A DNA stretch of 64,000 nucleotides from Weeksella massiliensis. GTDB lineage: Bacteria > Bacteroidota > Bacteroidia > Flavobacteriales > Weeksellaceae. Within the stretch, counting starts at the first letter, position 1; each line of letters begins with the position of its first letter. The DNA is taken from assembly GCA_000751595.1 (NCBI GenBank), contig CCMH01000011.1, positions 42,364-106,363 on the forward strand, read 5' to 3'. The notes beneath the pieces are model-generated. The model saw only the letters and a program-made list of their open reading frames with translations. It ran no database searches and was not told the origin of the DNA. A program made the position numbers and the translations under genes. Of this stretch, positions 44,037 through 54,269 are shown in pieces.

Positions 44037-47000
44037 CTGATGACAGTATAAATAGTTTATGTATAGGTTTCGAATATTCGTATTTATCTTCCCGGCTCCG
44101 GTATTTATAATTAATTTCCCTTTTTATTCCAACTTCCAATATCAGGTCACAATTAAGAGTTGAACACATGTGTTTTAAAAATTGTAATGACGCTTTTAAC
44201 CGTTTACCGGCCTGATTTGGATTTTCATCTCTGTCGTCTCTGTGACTGCTCCATATTGCGCATTTCAAGGCTGGATATGATGACTTGGGTGAATACCAAA
44301 TTTTCCCGTTACCATCTACAGACAAACTTAACCTGTCCACAATATCATCTCCTATTACAAAAGGAGGATAGTCTACATTATCAGCATAGGGATCATATTC
44401 GTCTAATCTTTTGGAAACAGATTCATCCTTAATCCACCCCTTAAGCTCAAAAGAACCTGATTCTATTTCCATATCCCCCTCTTTATAATTAGGAAGTTTG
44501 TAGTCATGAGGATCACTGCAGGTTTCCAGTGCTATCATTAGTGCGCCGGAAGTTCCTTTAGAAACCAATGCAGAGGCAATTGAAAAACTTTCGGTTCTTT
44601 CGCTATCTTTTTCTTCCCATCCTCCCCGTACATTAAGCCATTGTTCTCCGCTGTCATCGTCTGTTAGTAATGCTTCATAAAAACTCTTTTCCGGAATTTC
44701 CGATTTCCAGTTATGATCCTTACTTTTAGAAAGCCATTCTGGTCTCTTTAATGGCACTGGATCACGATAGTCTATTAACCATTTTCCATCAGCACACGTT
44801 AATAAATGACCAGAGATCCACTCGTCCCACTCATTATCATACCAATCTCTTTTTGATACTACAGGCATTTTTTCGAGAAACTTTGCTGCTGCTACCATCA
44901 TGGAATGGTAAGACAAATAGAAGTCAAGATTATCTGTTCTTGGGTAACTTCCATGGTCATGCCAAGTTTCTCTTTCATTCGAATATCTATTCCATATCGA
45001 TATTCTCGGATCATTGTTATAACCGTTTTTCTCTTTTATACCCCATTCTTCAATAATGACATTAGCAGCTATATCTTCTACTTGTTTCCCCGGTACACCA
45101 AATACATCGCCCAACGGTTCAAACCAGTACCTGTCAAAATCCCATCCGAAATGAAAATCATATTCAGTATTAACTAGTCCGTTAATGTGCCAATAACTAT
45201 CTACTGTATCATTGTAATCCATTTCCACTACCGGCATATTGCTTTTACCAACAGCTTTTAGTTTATTCAGTGTTTCGTCATCATATATATCGTCCAAAGA
45301 AGTGGAGAGATTGACCGATATTTCTGCTGAAAACTTTTGAATAAGGATGTGAGGTTCACCAAAGGCATAATGAACGAATATGTCTTTATATTGAACCAAC
45401 AACTCGGGTTTATCAAGAGAAACTCTTACTAAAGCAATTAATAAATATAATCGGGCATGAAGATTATAAAACGGAAATTGATAGCTACCAAAGGCATCCA
45501 CTTTGTCATGCTGCATCCAGTTAATCAGTTCATCAATGATACCCGTACAGTTAAATTTAGCTAATGCTCTTACTGTATGAGCTGCATTCCATCGTTCTGA
45601 TGACCGAGGAGATCCAAGAGCAGACCAAATGAAACCTGCTATACTTTTGTTGACATTTTTAGGTGTAAATAGCCATGTACTCCATTCGCCATCACCAAAA
45701 TCTTTATCAATGTGCAACTCAAACCTTGACAGTGTAAAATCAAGTAAATCTGTTGCACTTTCTGGATTAATTATTGGAGCAGTAATACTTACAAACCCAA
45801 AAAACATTTCTGCATCAGAGAACTCGTAGCCGTTTGCCAACCCTTCAAATATTCCTTCTTTTAATTGATCAATTTCATTTACGTTAAGATTAAAGTCCTG
45901 AACAAAATATTGAAAAGAATATAGGCTAATTAGTTTTTGTGAATACTTCCTGCCTATTTGTTTTACTAAAACAGGCCAGTTTTTCTTGAAGCTGACCTTA
46001 TTTTTCCATTCTTCTGGAAGCAATTTGAAAAAAGATTTGAGTTCATAACGATTTACTCTTGATAAGAGTAATATATCAATAAATTTCCAGAGATCCTTTT
46101 CATTCAATCTTTGTATCACTTCGATCCAAAAGCTTTCAATGTCCCTGTAGAAACGCTTATCGGATATTGCATTAAAAACAAGAAGGCATTTTTCAAACTG
46201 TTCATTATTGAGAATATCCAGAGCACCAAATATATCTTCCCAATGTACATTATCATGAGTTCGATTTGTGTTTTGAAGAGCTTTATCATCTTCCTCCTCC
46301 AACGATAATTTTTTATTCCTTTGATGGTAAGCTAATATTCCATCTAATGTATCATTCTGGATATTTTGCCGGGAGGCTATTTGCTGCATCTTTTCCCAGT
46401 AATCGGCGGTGGTACCTTCTATTTGGAGTAGATAGATGGCATCTGCAAATATCTTTTGCTTTATTTCTTTATCAGTTTCATTTTCCAAGCAGAGGGAAAG
46501 TAACTCTTCAAGTTGATGATAGGAGAAAAACCTTGACATCGCCCATCCTGTTGAAGGTGATATTTTACCGGATTGTACCAATTCAATCAGTAATGCTTCT
46601 AACTGGTATTCAAACCTTCCTATGTCTCTATCCCGCCACCGGCTTAGTGCAGATATTCCTTCTCCGCTCGACATTCTCGCACAAACAGCAATCGCTTCGC
46701 TTCTGTTCCAATACTTTTCACGGGATACATATTCTCCCACAACTTCAGCACAGCGTATAAAGCGATATGCTAATTCGTCAGAGACACTATCTCCATTCCA
46801 TGTTTGTTTAGCAAGTGATACAACAGCTTCCCATCTTCTGACTATTTCGTCGCCAAATTTAGACACGATGTTTACGACCTCTTCAAAATATACACTGGCG
46901 TCATCAGAGGCTGTATTCAATACAGCACGGGCAAGTCCGATATATCTTTCCGCCATTTCTTCCGGGCCATCTTCGGTGATACTTTTTATTCGCTTATAAG

Positions 47001-50000
47001 CCTTTTGCTCAAGTCTCTGTTTTATTAAGGATAAATGTGATGATCTGAATGCTGCTCTTACTGTATTCAGCTCATCGGGAATCCACAAAGCTTTATTGCT
47101 CTTGATGTAGGTATTATAAAACCAGTTTACTTCTTCAGTATTTCCTTTGTTATATAATATTAGAATAGATGACTGAAGCGCAGCAATCTCATTAGGTAAA
47201 GTATCGTGTGACCGATATCTATTGGTTCTTGCTTTGTTTGATTTGTCATTTGCATTTTTTACTTCACTTTCAAAATTGAATTCCTGCTGGCTCAATATTC
47301 TAACCCTTAGAAAGTACCAGGGAAACAAACCGTTGATTACTTCTTTGAATTCTTTAATCTCATTATCCCGGTCGTAGTCATTTTTTTTCTTTTTGTCAGC
47401 TAGATTTTGAGGCAAAATAGCATCAATATCTACTTCCGATTTATTTTCCGATAAGCTTCGGATTGCGAGTGTTTTTAGGTAAACGGTACGTTCCTGAGAT
47501 TGATATGCACTGTATGCCATCTGCGACGCTTGTAAAGGGATATAATGTCTCAATACCCTTCGCAGTTGTGCAGATGGTAAGTTTCTATGTAGACAAGCCT
47601 CTATAAAAGACACTATAGCTGGTGTAATATTGTCACCCTGATAGTACTGCTTTGGTTTTTTAATCCTGGATTTCGAACCTGTTAGGAGACATAAACAAGT
47701 TTCAATAAACTGTTCTTCCGGGAATCTCCCAACTTTTATGAGTTCGCTGACAATAGCTACTGTATAGTACGGTTGCCTGATACAAATTTGCAGGAAATTA
47801 TTAATAGCTTCAAAATTTCCAATATCTATAAGTCGCTTTATTAGACTCTTCATTATGTCAAAAACAAATGCTTTGGACGTGAATCGATTTAGGAAATCAA
47901 TACAATCTTCTACCCCGTAAATATTGAAAAATGCATATGCTAATTCTAAAACATCCCTTTCTGTAACCTCATTTTGCGGGTGGCGTTCATCACTTTTCCG
48001 AAGATCTTCAAAGTATATTTGCAGCCAATTTACAGCAGCCCTTAAATAACCTCTGGCTTCTCCCTTATATTCATTAATTCCTGACAATAATGAAGCAGTA
48101 AAGACATTCTCTGAACCATTCCAGGCACCACTCAGTAAGCGTTTAAATGCAATATCCTGAACCTTTTGTTGATCCTGCAAAGTAACAAGCAGGTCAATAT
48201 TATTCTGAAAAAGCCCGAGCTGCCGCTGATTTCCAGCCACTTCCTCGCCAGCTCTCATAGCTATCTTAATCGCATCATTATAATGTTTGGCTCTCAGTGC
48301 TGCACGGAAAGCAAACTGTAACCTGTAAACACGTACATTTCTTGCATCGATTGGATTATCTTCCGGCAAATAACTGTCCGAAAGTGTAATTTCGATTAGT
48401 TTTTCATATTGCTCTGCCTGAAGGTACAGATGCGGCAGAACCTCGGCCACATAAGTGTACTGATTGGCTAAAGGCTCTAATATGTTTATATAGGTTTCGA
48501 AATTTTCTTTTTTTGCCAAGAAAGTTTTTCTAAACCACGTTTCCGTTGGCTCATCTCTGAATTGTACAGATTCGTCTGACAACCACAACGAGCGACCAAT
48601 ATCTGCTACAAAGCTTTTAATTGTCTCGGTTGTTACTCCTGCCGCTTTTGCTAAAATTTCTATTGGAATATGAGGAGGTAAGCTTGCCAACCCTAAACAT
48701 ATTGCCTGTATTTGTTCCTGAAAAGAATCCGACAAGGAATCTTTTATTGTTGATATCGCTGTGTTTAATTGCAGTTCAATCTGCTCCTCAACGGTCATTC
48801 CCGCAGGACCTAATCGGCTTAATAATTCAGAAACGGTTGATGCATGAACACTTAATGCATTTGCCTGCACACGAGGATTGCCACTGGTTAACCGATGAAA
48901 TTCCGTCCCGTCTTTTTCGTCAGCTTCAGGGAACCATTTCCGTAAATTTATTAATGATTCAGTTTCGGAAAATGCTTCTAATTTAAACTGAGCAATTTTA
49001 GAGTTAGGTTTTAGTAACTGAATTCGTTCTGTTCTGCATAATAAAACCAGCTTACATCCGTCCGGTATATTTTCACGAAGCAATTCGTTGGCAAAACAGG
49101 GATGGTTGTATTCCTGAGCTGCCATTTCTGCATTATCTGCCGCATCAATCAAAATAAATAAGGTGGCAGAATCACTTGTTTGTTTTAAGGTTTTTACAGC
49201 GGCGTCAATCCGCCATAAGAACTTCTTCATAATATCATTATCCTGGGAAGTGTCCTGTACAAGCAAAGGATCGCATAGACCTTTTACGGCAAGTTCATTG
49301 ACAATTTGAACCAAAGCATCCCGATGTCTATGTCGAGGTTCGCTACGATTTCTGTATCGCCCCGCTCCAAAACAATCATAGGCAATACCTATTGAATCTG
49401 AAGGTAATGAATGTATTAGCTGGCGACAGAATACAGATTTGCCAACACCGCCCGGTGCATGGACAATGACAGGATATGAAGAATTTGAAATATTTTTGAC
49501 AAGCTCATTGTGTTGTTCCCGCTCAATGATATTTTCTGCCTGTTCCCATATGGCAGGAGCCGGAAACAGGTCTCTCTCGGCGGAAATACCGAAGCGTTTT
49601 AAAATATCTTCCCGAGAAATTATTCCGTTAGAGTCCGGTAAAACCCTTTCCTGTACAAGAGCAACAATACTTTCAATTTGTGCATTATCAACAGTTCCGG
49701 CTATCAATTGTGCTATTTCTAATCTCAGTTCATCTTTTTGAGTATTGTAATCGCCCTCGCCATCCTGGAAGTTCAAAAGTTTACAAAACTTACTCAGTTC
49801 ATCAGAAGAAAATCCCGTATATTTTTCAATGGTTTCTCTAAACCTATCATTGACTGGGTCATCATTTGCTAACAAATTTATATTCCGTTTGAAAGAATCT
49901 TCTAGCGGTCTGTTGGTAACGATGGTAAATGAAAAAACAGGAGCATTTGTCTCTGTTAAATGTTGGGAAAATCTTTTTGAAAAGCCCTCAATGGTATCTT

Positions 50001-50268
50001 TCAAATCACTTAAAACAAAAGGAGTATCTTTCTGAACCGTTGTGTGCTTTAATTGGTAATACTTAATCTGCTTTCTGTCATTTAACTCATCGTAATATTC
50101 AGTGACGTCTATAACATACTCGCCTTCTTTCTCGTTTTCTTTTGAACCTTCGATCACAATAGTCCGTAGAGAAGCGTTAGAATAAACTAATCCTAAGCAG
50201 CGTCTGGCTGCCCACCTGTAATGAAATACATCACCTGCTCTTGAATATGCTACTAAGACGTTCGGCAT
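43993..50268 (-). CDS. Giant nuclease-STAND ATPase, Avs-like antiviral sensor
   Basis: 2091 residues. The N-terminal about 200 residues look like a Cap4/DUF4297-type PD-(D/E)xK nuclease: GDVFHYRWAARRCLGLVYS, E40, then VIDV with D54 and YYQLKHT with Q72 and K74. The STAND/NACHT-type ATPase has Walker A APGGVGKS (271-278) and Walker B LFILIDAADN (370-379). From about 560 to the end is a long alpha-helical solenoid with a mixed C-terminal part, the usual sensor region. This architecture and size match Avs proteins that recognise phage proteins and then cut DNA; the phage target is unknown. The gene is antisense to, and interrupts, the tra operon between traD and traE. No frameshift is seen. Confidence 0.82.
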   Translation of the reverse strand: MPNVLVAYSRAGDVFHYRWAARRCLGLVYSNASLRTIVIEGSKENEKEGEYVIDVTEYYDELNDRKQIKYYQLKHTTVQKDTPFVLSDLKDTIEGFSKRFSQHLTETNAPVFSFTIVTNRPLEDSFKRNINLLANDDPVNDRFRETIEKYTGFSSDELSKFCKLLNFQDGEGDYNTQKDELRLEIAQLIAGTVDNAQIESIVALVQERVLPDSNGIISREDILKRFGISAERDLFPAPAIWEQAENIIEREQHNELVKNISNSSYPVIVHAPGGVGKSVFCRQLIHSLPSDSIGIAYDCFGAGRYRNRSEPRHRHRDALVQIVNELAVKGLCDPLLVQDTSQDNDIMKKFLWRIDAAVKTLKQTSDSATLFILIDAADNAEMAAQEYNHPCFANELLRENIPDGCKLVLLCRTERIQLLKPNSKIAQFKLEAFSETESLINLRKWFPEADEKDGTEFHRLTSGNPRVQANALSVHASTVSELLSRLGPAGMTVEEQIELQLNTAISTIKDSLSDSFQEQIQAICLGLASLPPHIPIEILAKAAGVTTETIKSFVADIGRSLWLSDESVQFRDEPTETWFRKTFLAKKENFETYINILEPLANQYTYVAEVLPHLYLQAEQYEKLIEITLSDSYLPEDNPIDARNVRVYRLQFAFRAALRAKHYNDAIKIAMRAGEEVAGNQRQLGLFQNNIDLLVTLQDQQKVQDIAFKRLLSGAWNGSENVFTASLLSGINEYKGEARGYLRAAVNWLQIYFEDLRKSDERHPQNEVTERDVLELAYAFFNIYGVEDCIDFLNRFTSKAFVFDIMKSLIKRLIDIGNFEAINNFLQICIRQPYYTVAIVSELIKVGRFPEEQFIETCLCLLTGSKSRIKKPKQYYQGDNITPAIVSFIEACLHRNLPSAQLRRVLRHYIPLQASQMAYSAYQSQERTVYLKTLAIRSLSENKSEVDIDAILPQNLADKKKKNDYDRDNEIKEFKEVINGLFPWYFLRVRILSQQEFNFESEVKNANDKSNKARTNRYRSHDTLPNEIAALQSSILILYNKGNTEEVNWFYNTYIKSNKALWIPDELNTVRAAFRSSHLSLIKQRLEQKAYKRIKSITEDGPEEMAERYIGLARAVLNTASDDASVYFEEVVNIVSKFGDEIVRRWEAVVSLAKQTWNGDSVSDELAYRFIRCAEVVGEYVSREKYWNRSEAIAVCARMSSGEGISALSRWRDRDIGRFEYQLEALLIELVQSGKISPSTGWAMSRFFSYHQLEELLSLCLENETDKEIKQKIFADAIYLLQIEGTTADYWEKMQQIASRQNIQNDTLDGILAYHQRNKKLSLEEEDDKALQNTNRTHDNVHWEDIFGALDILNNEQFEKCLLVFNAISDKRFYRDIESFWIEVIQRLNEKDLWKFIDILLLSRVNRYELKSFFKLLPEEWKNKVSFKKNWPVLVKQIGRKYSQKLISLYSFQYFVQDFNLNVNEIDQLKEGIFEGLANGYEFSDAEMFFGFVSITAPIINPESATDLLDFTLSRFELHIDKDFGDGEWSTWLFTPKNVNKSIAGFIWSALGSPRSSERWNAAHTVRALAKFNCTGIIDELINWMQHDKVDAFGSYQFPFYNLHARLYLLIALVRVSLDKPELLVQYKDIFVHYAFGEPHILIQKFSAEISVNLSTSLDDIYDDETLNKLKAVGKSNMPVVEMDYNDTVDSYWHINGLVNTEYDFHFGWDFDRYWFEPLGDVFGVPGKQVEDIAANVIIEEWGIKEKNGYNNDPRISIWNRYSNERETWHDHGSYPRTDNLDFYLSYHSMMVAAAKFLEKMPVVSKRDWYDNEWDEWISGHLLTCADGKWLIDYRDPVPLKRPEWLSKSKDHNWKSEIPEKSFYEALLTDDDSGEQWLNVRGGWEEKDSERTESFSIASALVSKGTSGALMIALETCSDPHDYKLPNYKEGDMEIESGSFELKGWIKDESVSKRLDEYDPYADNVDYPPFVIGDDIVDRLSLSVDGNGKIWYSPKSSYPALKCAIWSSHRDDRDENPNQAGKRLKASLQFLKHMCSTLNCDLILEVGIKREINYKYRSREDKYEYSKPIHKLFILSSDGELRTTGKNHKLG

Positions 50269-50335
50269 TATCTGTAGTTCCTCAGCTAAAAGTTTTAAAT
50301 ACAGCTAATATACTGCTTTTTTCACTTCAATAACA

Positions 50336-50405
50336 GCCATTCACAGCCAAACACTTCCTTTGACTGCCACTTTGTAAGACCGCCTCCATTTCTGAAACAC
50401 CTTTG
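50336..50405 (+). promoter_or_regulatory. Phased GCC array with promoter for traE onwards
   Basis: GCC (50336), GCC (50346), TCC (50356) and GCC (50366) in 10-bp steps; CACCTTTG (50398-50405) starts 32 bp after the last. TTTG at 50371 is the likely -33 element. It allows the second part of the tra operon to be expressed despite the insertion upstream. Confidence 0.55.
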
Positions 50406-50459
50406 TTCCGATAAGCCCGCAAGGTGTGGGCTGAGTTAACAAATTAATGTGTTTCAATT

Positions 50460-50765
50460 ATGGACAAACAGAGAAAAAAAGTTTTGCTGACGTTAGGTGC
50501 AATGCTGTCGGCAATGGGTGCTTTCGCACAGGGAAACGGCTCGGCAGGTATCAACGAGGCTACCCAAATGGTAACTTCTTATTTCGATCCCGCAACCCAG
50601 CTTATTTACGCCATCGGTGCCGTCGTAGGGCTAATCGGAGGGGTTAAAGTGTATAACAAATTCAGCAGTGGCGATCCCGACACCAGTAAAACGGCAGCTT
50701 CGTGGTTCGGTGCCTGTATCTTCTTAATCGTAGCGGCTACGATCCTGCGTTCATTCTTCCTTTAA
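50460..50765 (+). CDS. traE: Conjugal transfer protein TraE (DUF4134)
   Basis: 101 residues: signal-like helix (VLLTLGAMLSAMGAFA, cleavage near QG), then two membrane helices (LIYAIGAVVGLIGGVKVY and GACIFLIVAATILRSFF). This is the VirB2-pilin-like layout of the family; it may form the pilus or channel. Twelve bases... to the next ATG at 50777. Confidence 0.9.
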   Translation: MDKQRKKVLLTLGAMLSAMGAFAQGNGSAGINEATQMVTSYFDPATQLIYAIGAVVGLIGGVKVYNKFSSGDPDTSKTAASWFGACIFLIVAATILRSFFL

Positions 50766-50776
50766 TCCTTTGCCTT

Positions 50777-51106
50777 ATGAATTACAATATCAACAAAGGC
50801 ATCGGAAGAACGGTGGAATTTAAAGGACTGAAAGCACAGTACCTGTTCATTTTTGCAGGTGGTCTTCTCGGTACGCTTATTCTCGTGATGATACTGTATA
50901 TGGCCGGCGTAAATTCTTACGTCTGCCTGATCCTCGGTGCCGGTGGTGCTTCGCTGATTGTATGGCAGACCTTTTCACTGAATAGCAAGTATGGCGAACA
51001 CGGGTTAATGAAGATAGCAGCCAATAAAAGGCATCCCCGCTACATCATCTGTCGCAAGCCCATACACCGCTATTTAAAATTCACTTCTAAACCAAAAGCC
51101 GTATGA
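50777..51106 (+). CDS. traF: Conjugal transfer protein TraF (DUF4133)
   Basis: 109 residues from the ATG at 50777 (MNYNINKGIGRTVEFKGLKA); the longer frame from 50702 overlaps traE and is not used. Two membrane helices (YLFIFAGGLLGTLILVMIL and YVCLILGAGGASLIVW) and a basic C-terminus resemble VirB3. It overlaps traG by four bases (ATGA). Confidence 0.9.
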   Translation: MNYNINKGIGRTVEFKGLKAQYLFIFAGGLLGTLILVMILYMAGVNSYVCLILGAGGASLIVWQTFSLNSKYGEHGLMKIAANKRHPRYIICRKPIHRYLKFTSKPKAV

Positions 51107-53607
51107 GAAATGTAGCGAAGACCACCACACTGGAAAGCAAGTTTCCACTGCTGGCTGTAGAGAATAATTGTATCCTTTCCAAAGATGCAGATATTACCGC
51201 CTGTTTTGAAGTGCGTTTGCCAGAACTGTTCACAGTAGCATCAGCAGAATATGAAGCCATTCATTCGGCCTGGCACAAAGCAATCAAAACCCTGCCTGAC
51301 TTTACGGTCATTCACAAGCAGGATTGGTACATCAAGGAAAACTATGCTCCCGATTTGGCAGCCGATAATCAAAGCTTTTTGGCAAAATCGTATCAACGCC
51401 ATTTCAACGAGCGACCATTCTTAAATCACTACTGTTATTTGTTTCTGACCAAGACTACCAAAGAGCGTATGCGTATGCAAAGCAACTTCAGTTCACTTTG
51501 CAAAGGTTCACTTATTCCGAAAGAAATTAGGGATAAAGAAGCGATACATCGCTTCATGGAAGCGGTAGCACAGTTTGAACGTATCGTGAACGATAGCGGT
51601 TTCATAACGCTACAACGCTTGACTGAAGAGGAGATCATTGGTACCGAAGAAAAGCAGGGATTGTTGGAGCAATACCTAACATTATCAAGAGAAGCAGGAA
51701 CACCGATGCAGGACATTGGTTTGGGGTCGGAAGAAGTACGTATTGGCAATAAAAGATTGTCATTGCATACCTTATCCGATACAGATGATTTGCCTGGAAC
51801 AGTTTCGGCTGATACCCGTTTTGAAAAACTATCTACTGACCGTAGCGACTGCCGTTTGTCTTTTGCTGCACCTGTTGGATTGCTGTTAAGCTGTAATCAC
51901 ATTTACAACCAATACCTGTTTTTGGATAACAGCGAAGCCAATCTGCAAAAGTTTGAGAAATCCGCAAGGAATATGCACTCGCTGGCTCGCTACAGCCGTG
52001 CTAATCAGATCAACAAAGAGTGGATAGAAAAGTACCTGAATGAAGCTCACAGCTTCGGGTTGTCTTCTGTTCGTGCTCACTTCAACATTATGGCGTGGTC
52101 GGATGACCCTGCGGAACTGAAACAGTTAAAGAACGATTGCGGTAGTGCGTTGGCACTGATGGAATGTAAGCCTCGCCACAACACAACGGACGTAGCCACA
52201 TTGTACTGGACGGGAATGCCAGGCAATGCAGGCGACTTTCCGAGTGAGGAAAGTTTTTACACGTTCATTGAACCTGCATTGTGCTTCTTTACCGAAGAAA
52301 CCAACTACCACAATTCGCCCTCGCCGTTCGGTATCAAGATGGCTGACAGGCTTACCGGAAAACCTATCCATTTGGATATTTCCAACCTGCCAATGAAGCG
52401 GGGCATCATCACGAACCGGAACAAGTTTATACTTGGTCCGTCGGGTTCGGGTAAATCGTTCTTCACAAACCATATGGTTCGACAGTACTACGAACAGGCC
52501 GCACACGTACTACTCGTGGATACAGGTAATTCCTATCAAGGTTTATGCGAACTCATTAAAGGAAAAAGTAAAGGCGAAGACGGTGTTTACTTCACTTATA
52601 CCGAAGATAACCCCATTGCATTTAATCCTTTCTATACCGATGATAGCGTGTTCGACATTGAGAAAAGGGAAAGTATCAAGACTTTGATACTGACCTTGTG
52701 GAAACGTGATGACGAACCGCCAACCCGTTCTGAAGAAGTTGCCCTTTCCAATGCGGTAAGCGGTTATATTGAATGTATCAAAACGGAAGATGTGTACCCG
52801 TCATTCAACGGTTTCTATGAGTATGTAAAAGGCGATTACCGCAAGGTACTGGAAGAAAAGCAGGTCAGGGAAAAAGACTTTGACATTGCCAATTTCCTGA
52901 ACGTTCTCGAACCCTATTATAAGGGTGGAGAATACGATTACCTGCTGAACTCAGACAAGCAATTAGACCTGCTTTCCAAACGCTTTATTGTGTTTGAAAT
53001 TGATGCGATTAAAGACCACAAAATCCTCTTTCCGATAGTCACGATTATCATTATGGAAGTGTTCATCAACAAGATGCGCCGACTGAAAGGTATTCGCAAA
53101 CTCATCCTGATTGAAGAAGCGTGGAAAGCCATTGCGAAGGAAGGAATGGCGGAATATATCAAGTATTTATTCAAAACCGTGCGTAAGTTTTTTGGGGAAG
53201 CGATTGTGGTAACACAAGAGGTTGACGACATCATCCAGTCGCCCATTGTAAAGGAAAGTATCATCAATAACTCCGATTGTAAAATCCTGCTCGATCAACG
53301 CAAGTACATGAACAAGTTTGATGATATACAGGCAATGTTAGGGTTGACAGACAAAGAAAAAGGTCAGGTACTTTCCATCAATATGAACAATGATCCAAGC
53401 CGATTGTACAAGGAAGTTTGGATTGGCTTAGGAGGTACACATTCGGCAGTCTATGCCACCGAAGTTAGTTTGGAGGAATATCTCGCCTACACAACCGAAG
53501 AAACCGAAAAAATGGAAGTGATGCAGCTTGCTTACGAACTGGACGGCAACGTTGAACTCGCCATCAAGCATATCGCTATGCAAAGGCGTGATAAATCAAG
53601 TCAATAA
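51103..53607 (+). CDS. traG: Conjugation ATPase TraG (VirB4 class)
   Basis: 834 residues: an N-terminal VirB4-like domain (DUF3875 region), then the ATPase with Walker A LGPSGSGKSFF (about 445-455), Walker B region KLILIEEAWKAI, and the VVTQEVDDI helix. Cytoplasmic motor for building the mating channel. Intact and of normal length. Confidence 0.94.
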   Translation: MRNVAKTTTLESKFPLLAVENNCILSKDADITACFEVRLPELFTVASAEYEAIHSAWHKAIKTLPDFTVIHKQDWYIKENYAPDLAADNQSFLAKSYQRHFNERPFLNHYCYLFLTKTTKERMRMQSNFSSLCKGSLIPKEIRDKEAIHRFMEAVAQFERIVNDSGFITLQRLTEEEIIGTEEKQGLLEQYLTLSREAGTPMQDIGLGSEEVRIGNKRLSLHTLSDTDDLPGTVSADTRFEKLSTDRSDCRLSFAAPVGLLLSCNHIYNQYLFLDNSEANLQKFEKSARNMHSLARYSRANQINKEWIEKYLNEAHSFGLSSVRAHFNIMAWSDDPAELKQLKNDCGSALALMECKPRHNTTDVATLYWTGMPGNAGDFPSEESFYTFIEPALCFFTEETNYHNSPSPFGIKMADRLTGKPIHLDISNLPMKRGIITNRNKFILGPSGSGKSFFTNHMVRQYYEQAAHVLLVDTGNSYQGLCELIKGKSKGEDGVYFTYTEDNPIAFNPFYTDDSVFDIEKRESIKTLILTLWKRDDEPPTRSEEVALSNAVSGYIECIKTEDVYPSFNGFYEYVKGDYRKVLEEKQVREKDFDIANFLNVLEPYYKGGEYDYLLNSDKQLDLLSKRFIVFEIDAIKDHKILFPIVTIIIMEVFINKMRRLKGIRKLILIEEAWKAIAKEGMAEYIKYLFKTVRKFFGEAIVVTQEVDDIIQSPIVKESIINNSDCKILLDQRKYMNKFDDIQAMLGLTDKEKGQVLSINMNNDPSRLYKEVWIGLGGTHSAVYATEVSLEEYLAYTTEETEKMEVMQLAYELDGNVELAIKHIAMQRRDKSSQ

Positions 53608-53634
53608 TTATTAATCATTTAAAATTTAGAAACA

Positions 53635-54267
53635 ATGAAAAAGATCATGTATCTGGTGTGTATGGCAATTATGCTTGCCATAGCACCATCCGCAAAAGCA
53701 CAGTTTGTCGTGACTGATCCGGCTAACCTGGCTTCGGGTATTCTCAACTCAGCCAATGAGATTGTACAGACTTCATCTACGGTAAGTAACGTAGTGAAGA
53801 ATTTCAAAGAGGTTGAAAAAGTCTATAAGCAAGGTAAAGAGTATTACGATAAGCTGAAAGCGATCAACAATCTGGTAAAAGATGCCCGTAAGGTGCAACA
53901 AACAGTATTGTTGGTGGGTGATGTATCTGAAATGTATGTGCAGAATTTCGGCAAGATGATGAACGATCCCAATTTCACACCACAGGAATTGACCGCTATT
54001 GGAAATGGCTACTCCGCATTACTCAATGAAAGCACTGAGTTACTCAAAGAACTCAAGCAGATAGTCACCTCATCCAGTCTTTCATTGAATGACAAAGAAC
54101 GTATGGATATCATCGACCGTGTGTATAAAGAAGTAAAGGAATACCACAGCCTTGTTCGCTATTACACCAACAAGAACATTTCTGTAAGCTACCTGAGAGC
54201 GAAAAAGAAAGACGATGCCAAAAGAGTGCTTGACCTCTACGGAACTTCTAACCAAAAATACTGGTAA
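53635..54267 (+). CDS. traI: Conjugal transfer protein TraI (DUF4141)
   Basis: 210 residues: signal peptide (MKKIMYLVCMAIMLAIAPSAKA, cleavage before QF) and a helical periplasmic domain with VYKQGKEYYDKLKAINNLV, similar in layout to VirB5-like proteins. It ends 2 bases before traJ. No traH-like gene lies between traG and traI. Confidence 0.88.
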   Translation: MKKIMYLVCMAIMLAIAPSAKAQFVVTDPANLASGILNSANEIVQTSSTVSNVVKNFKEVEKVYKQGKEYYDKLKAINNLVKDARKVQQTVLLVGDVSEMYVQNFGKMMNDPNFTPQELTAIGNGYSALLNESTELLKELKQIVTSSSLSLNDKERMDIIDRVYKEVKEYHSLVRYYTNKNISVSYLRAKKKDDAKRVLDLYGTSNQKYW

Positions 54268-54269
54268 AC

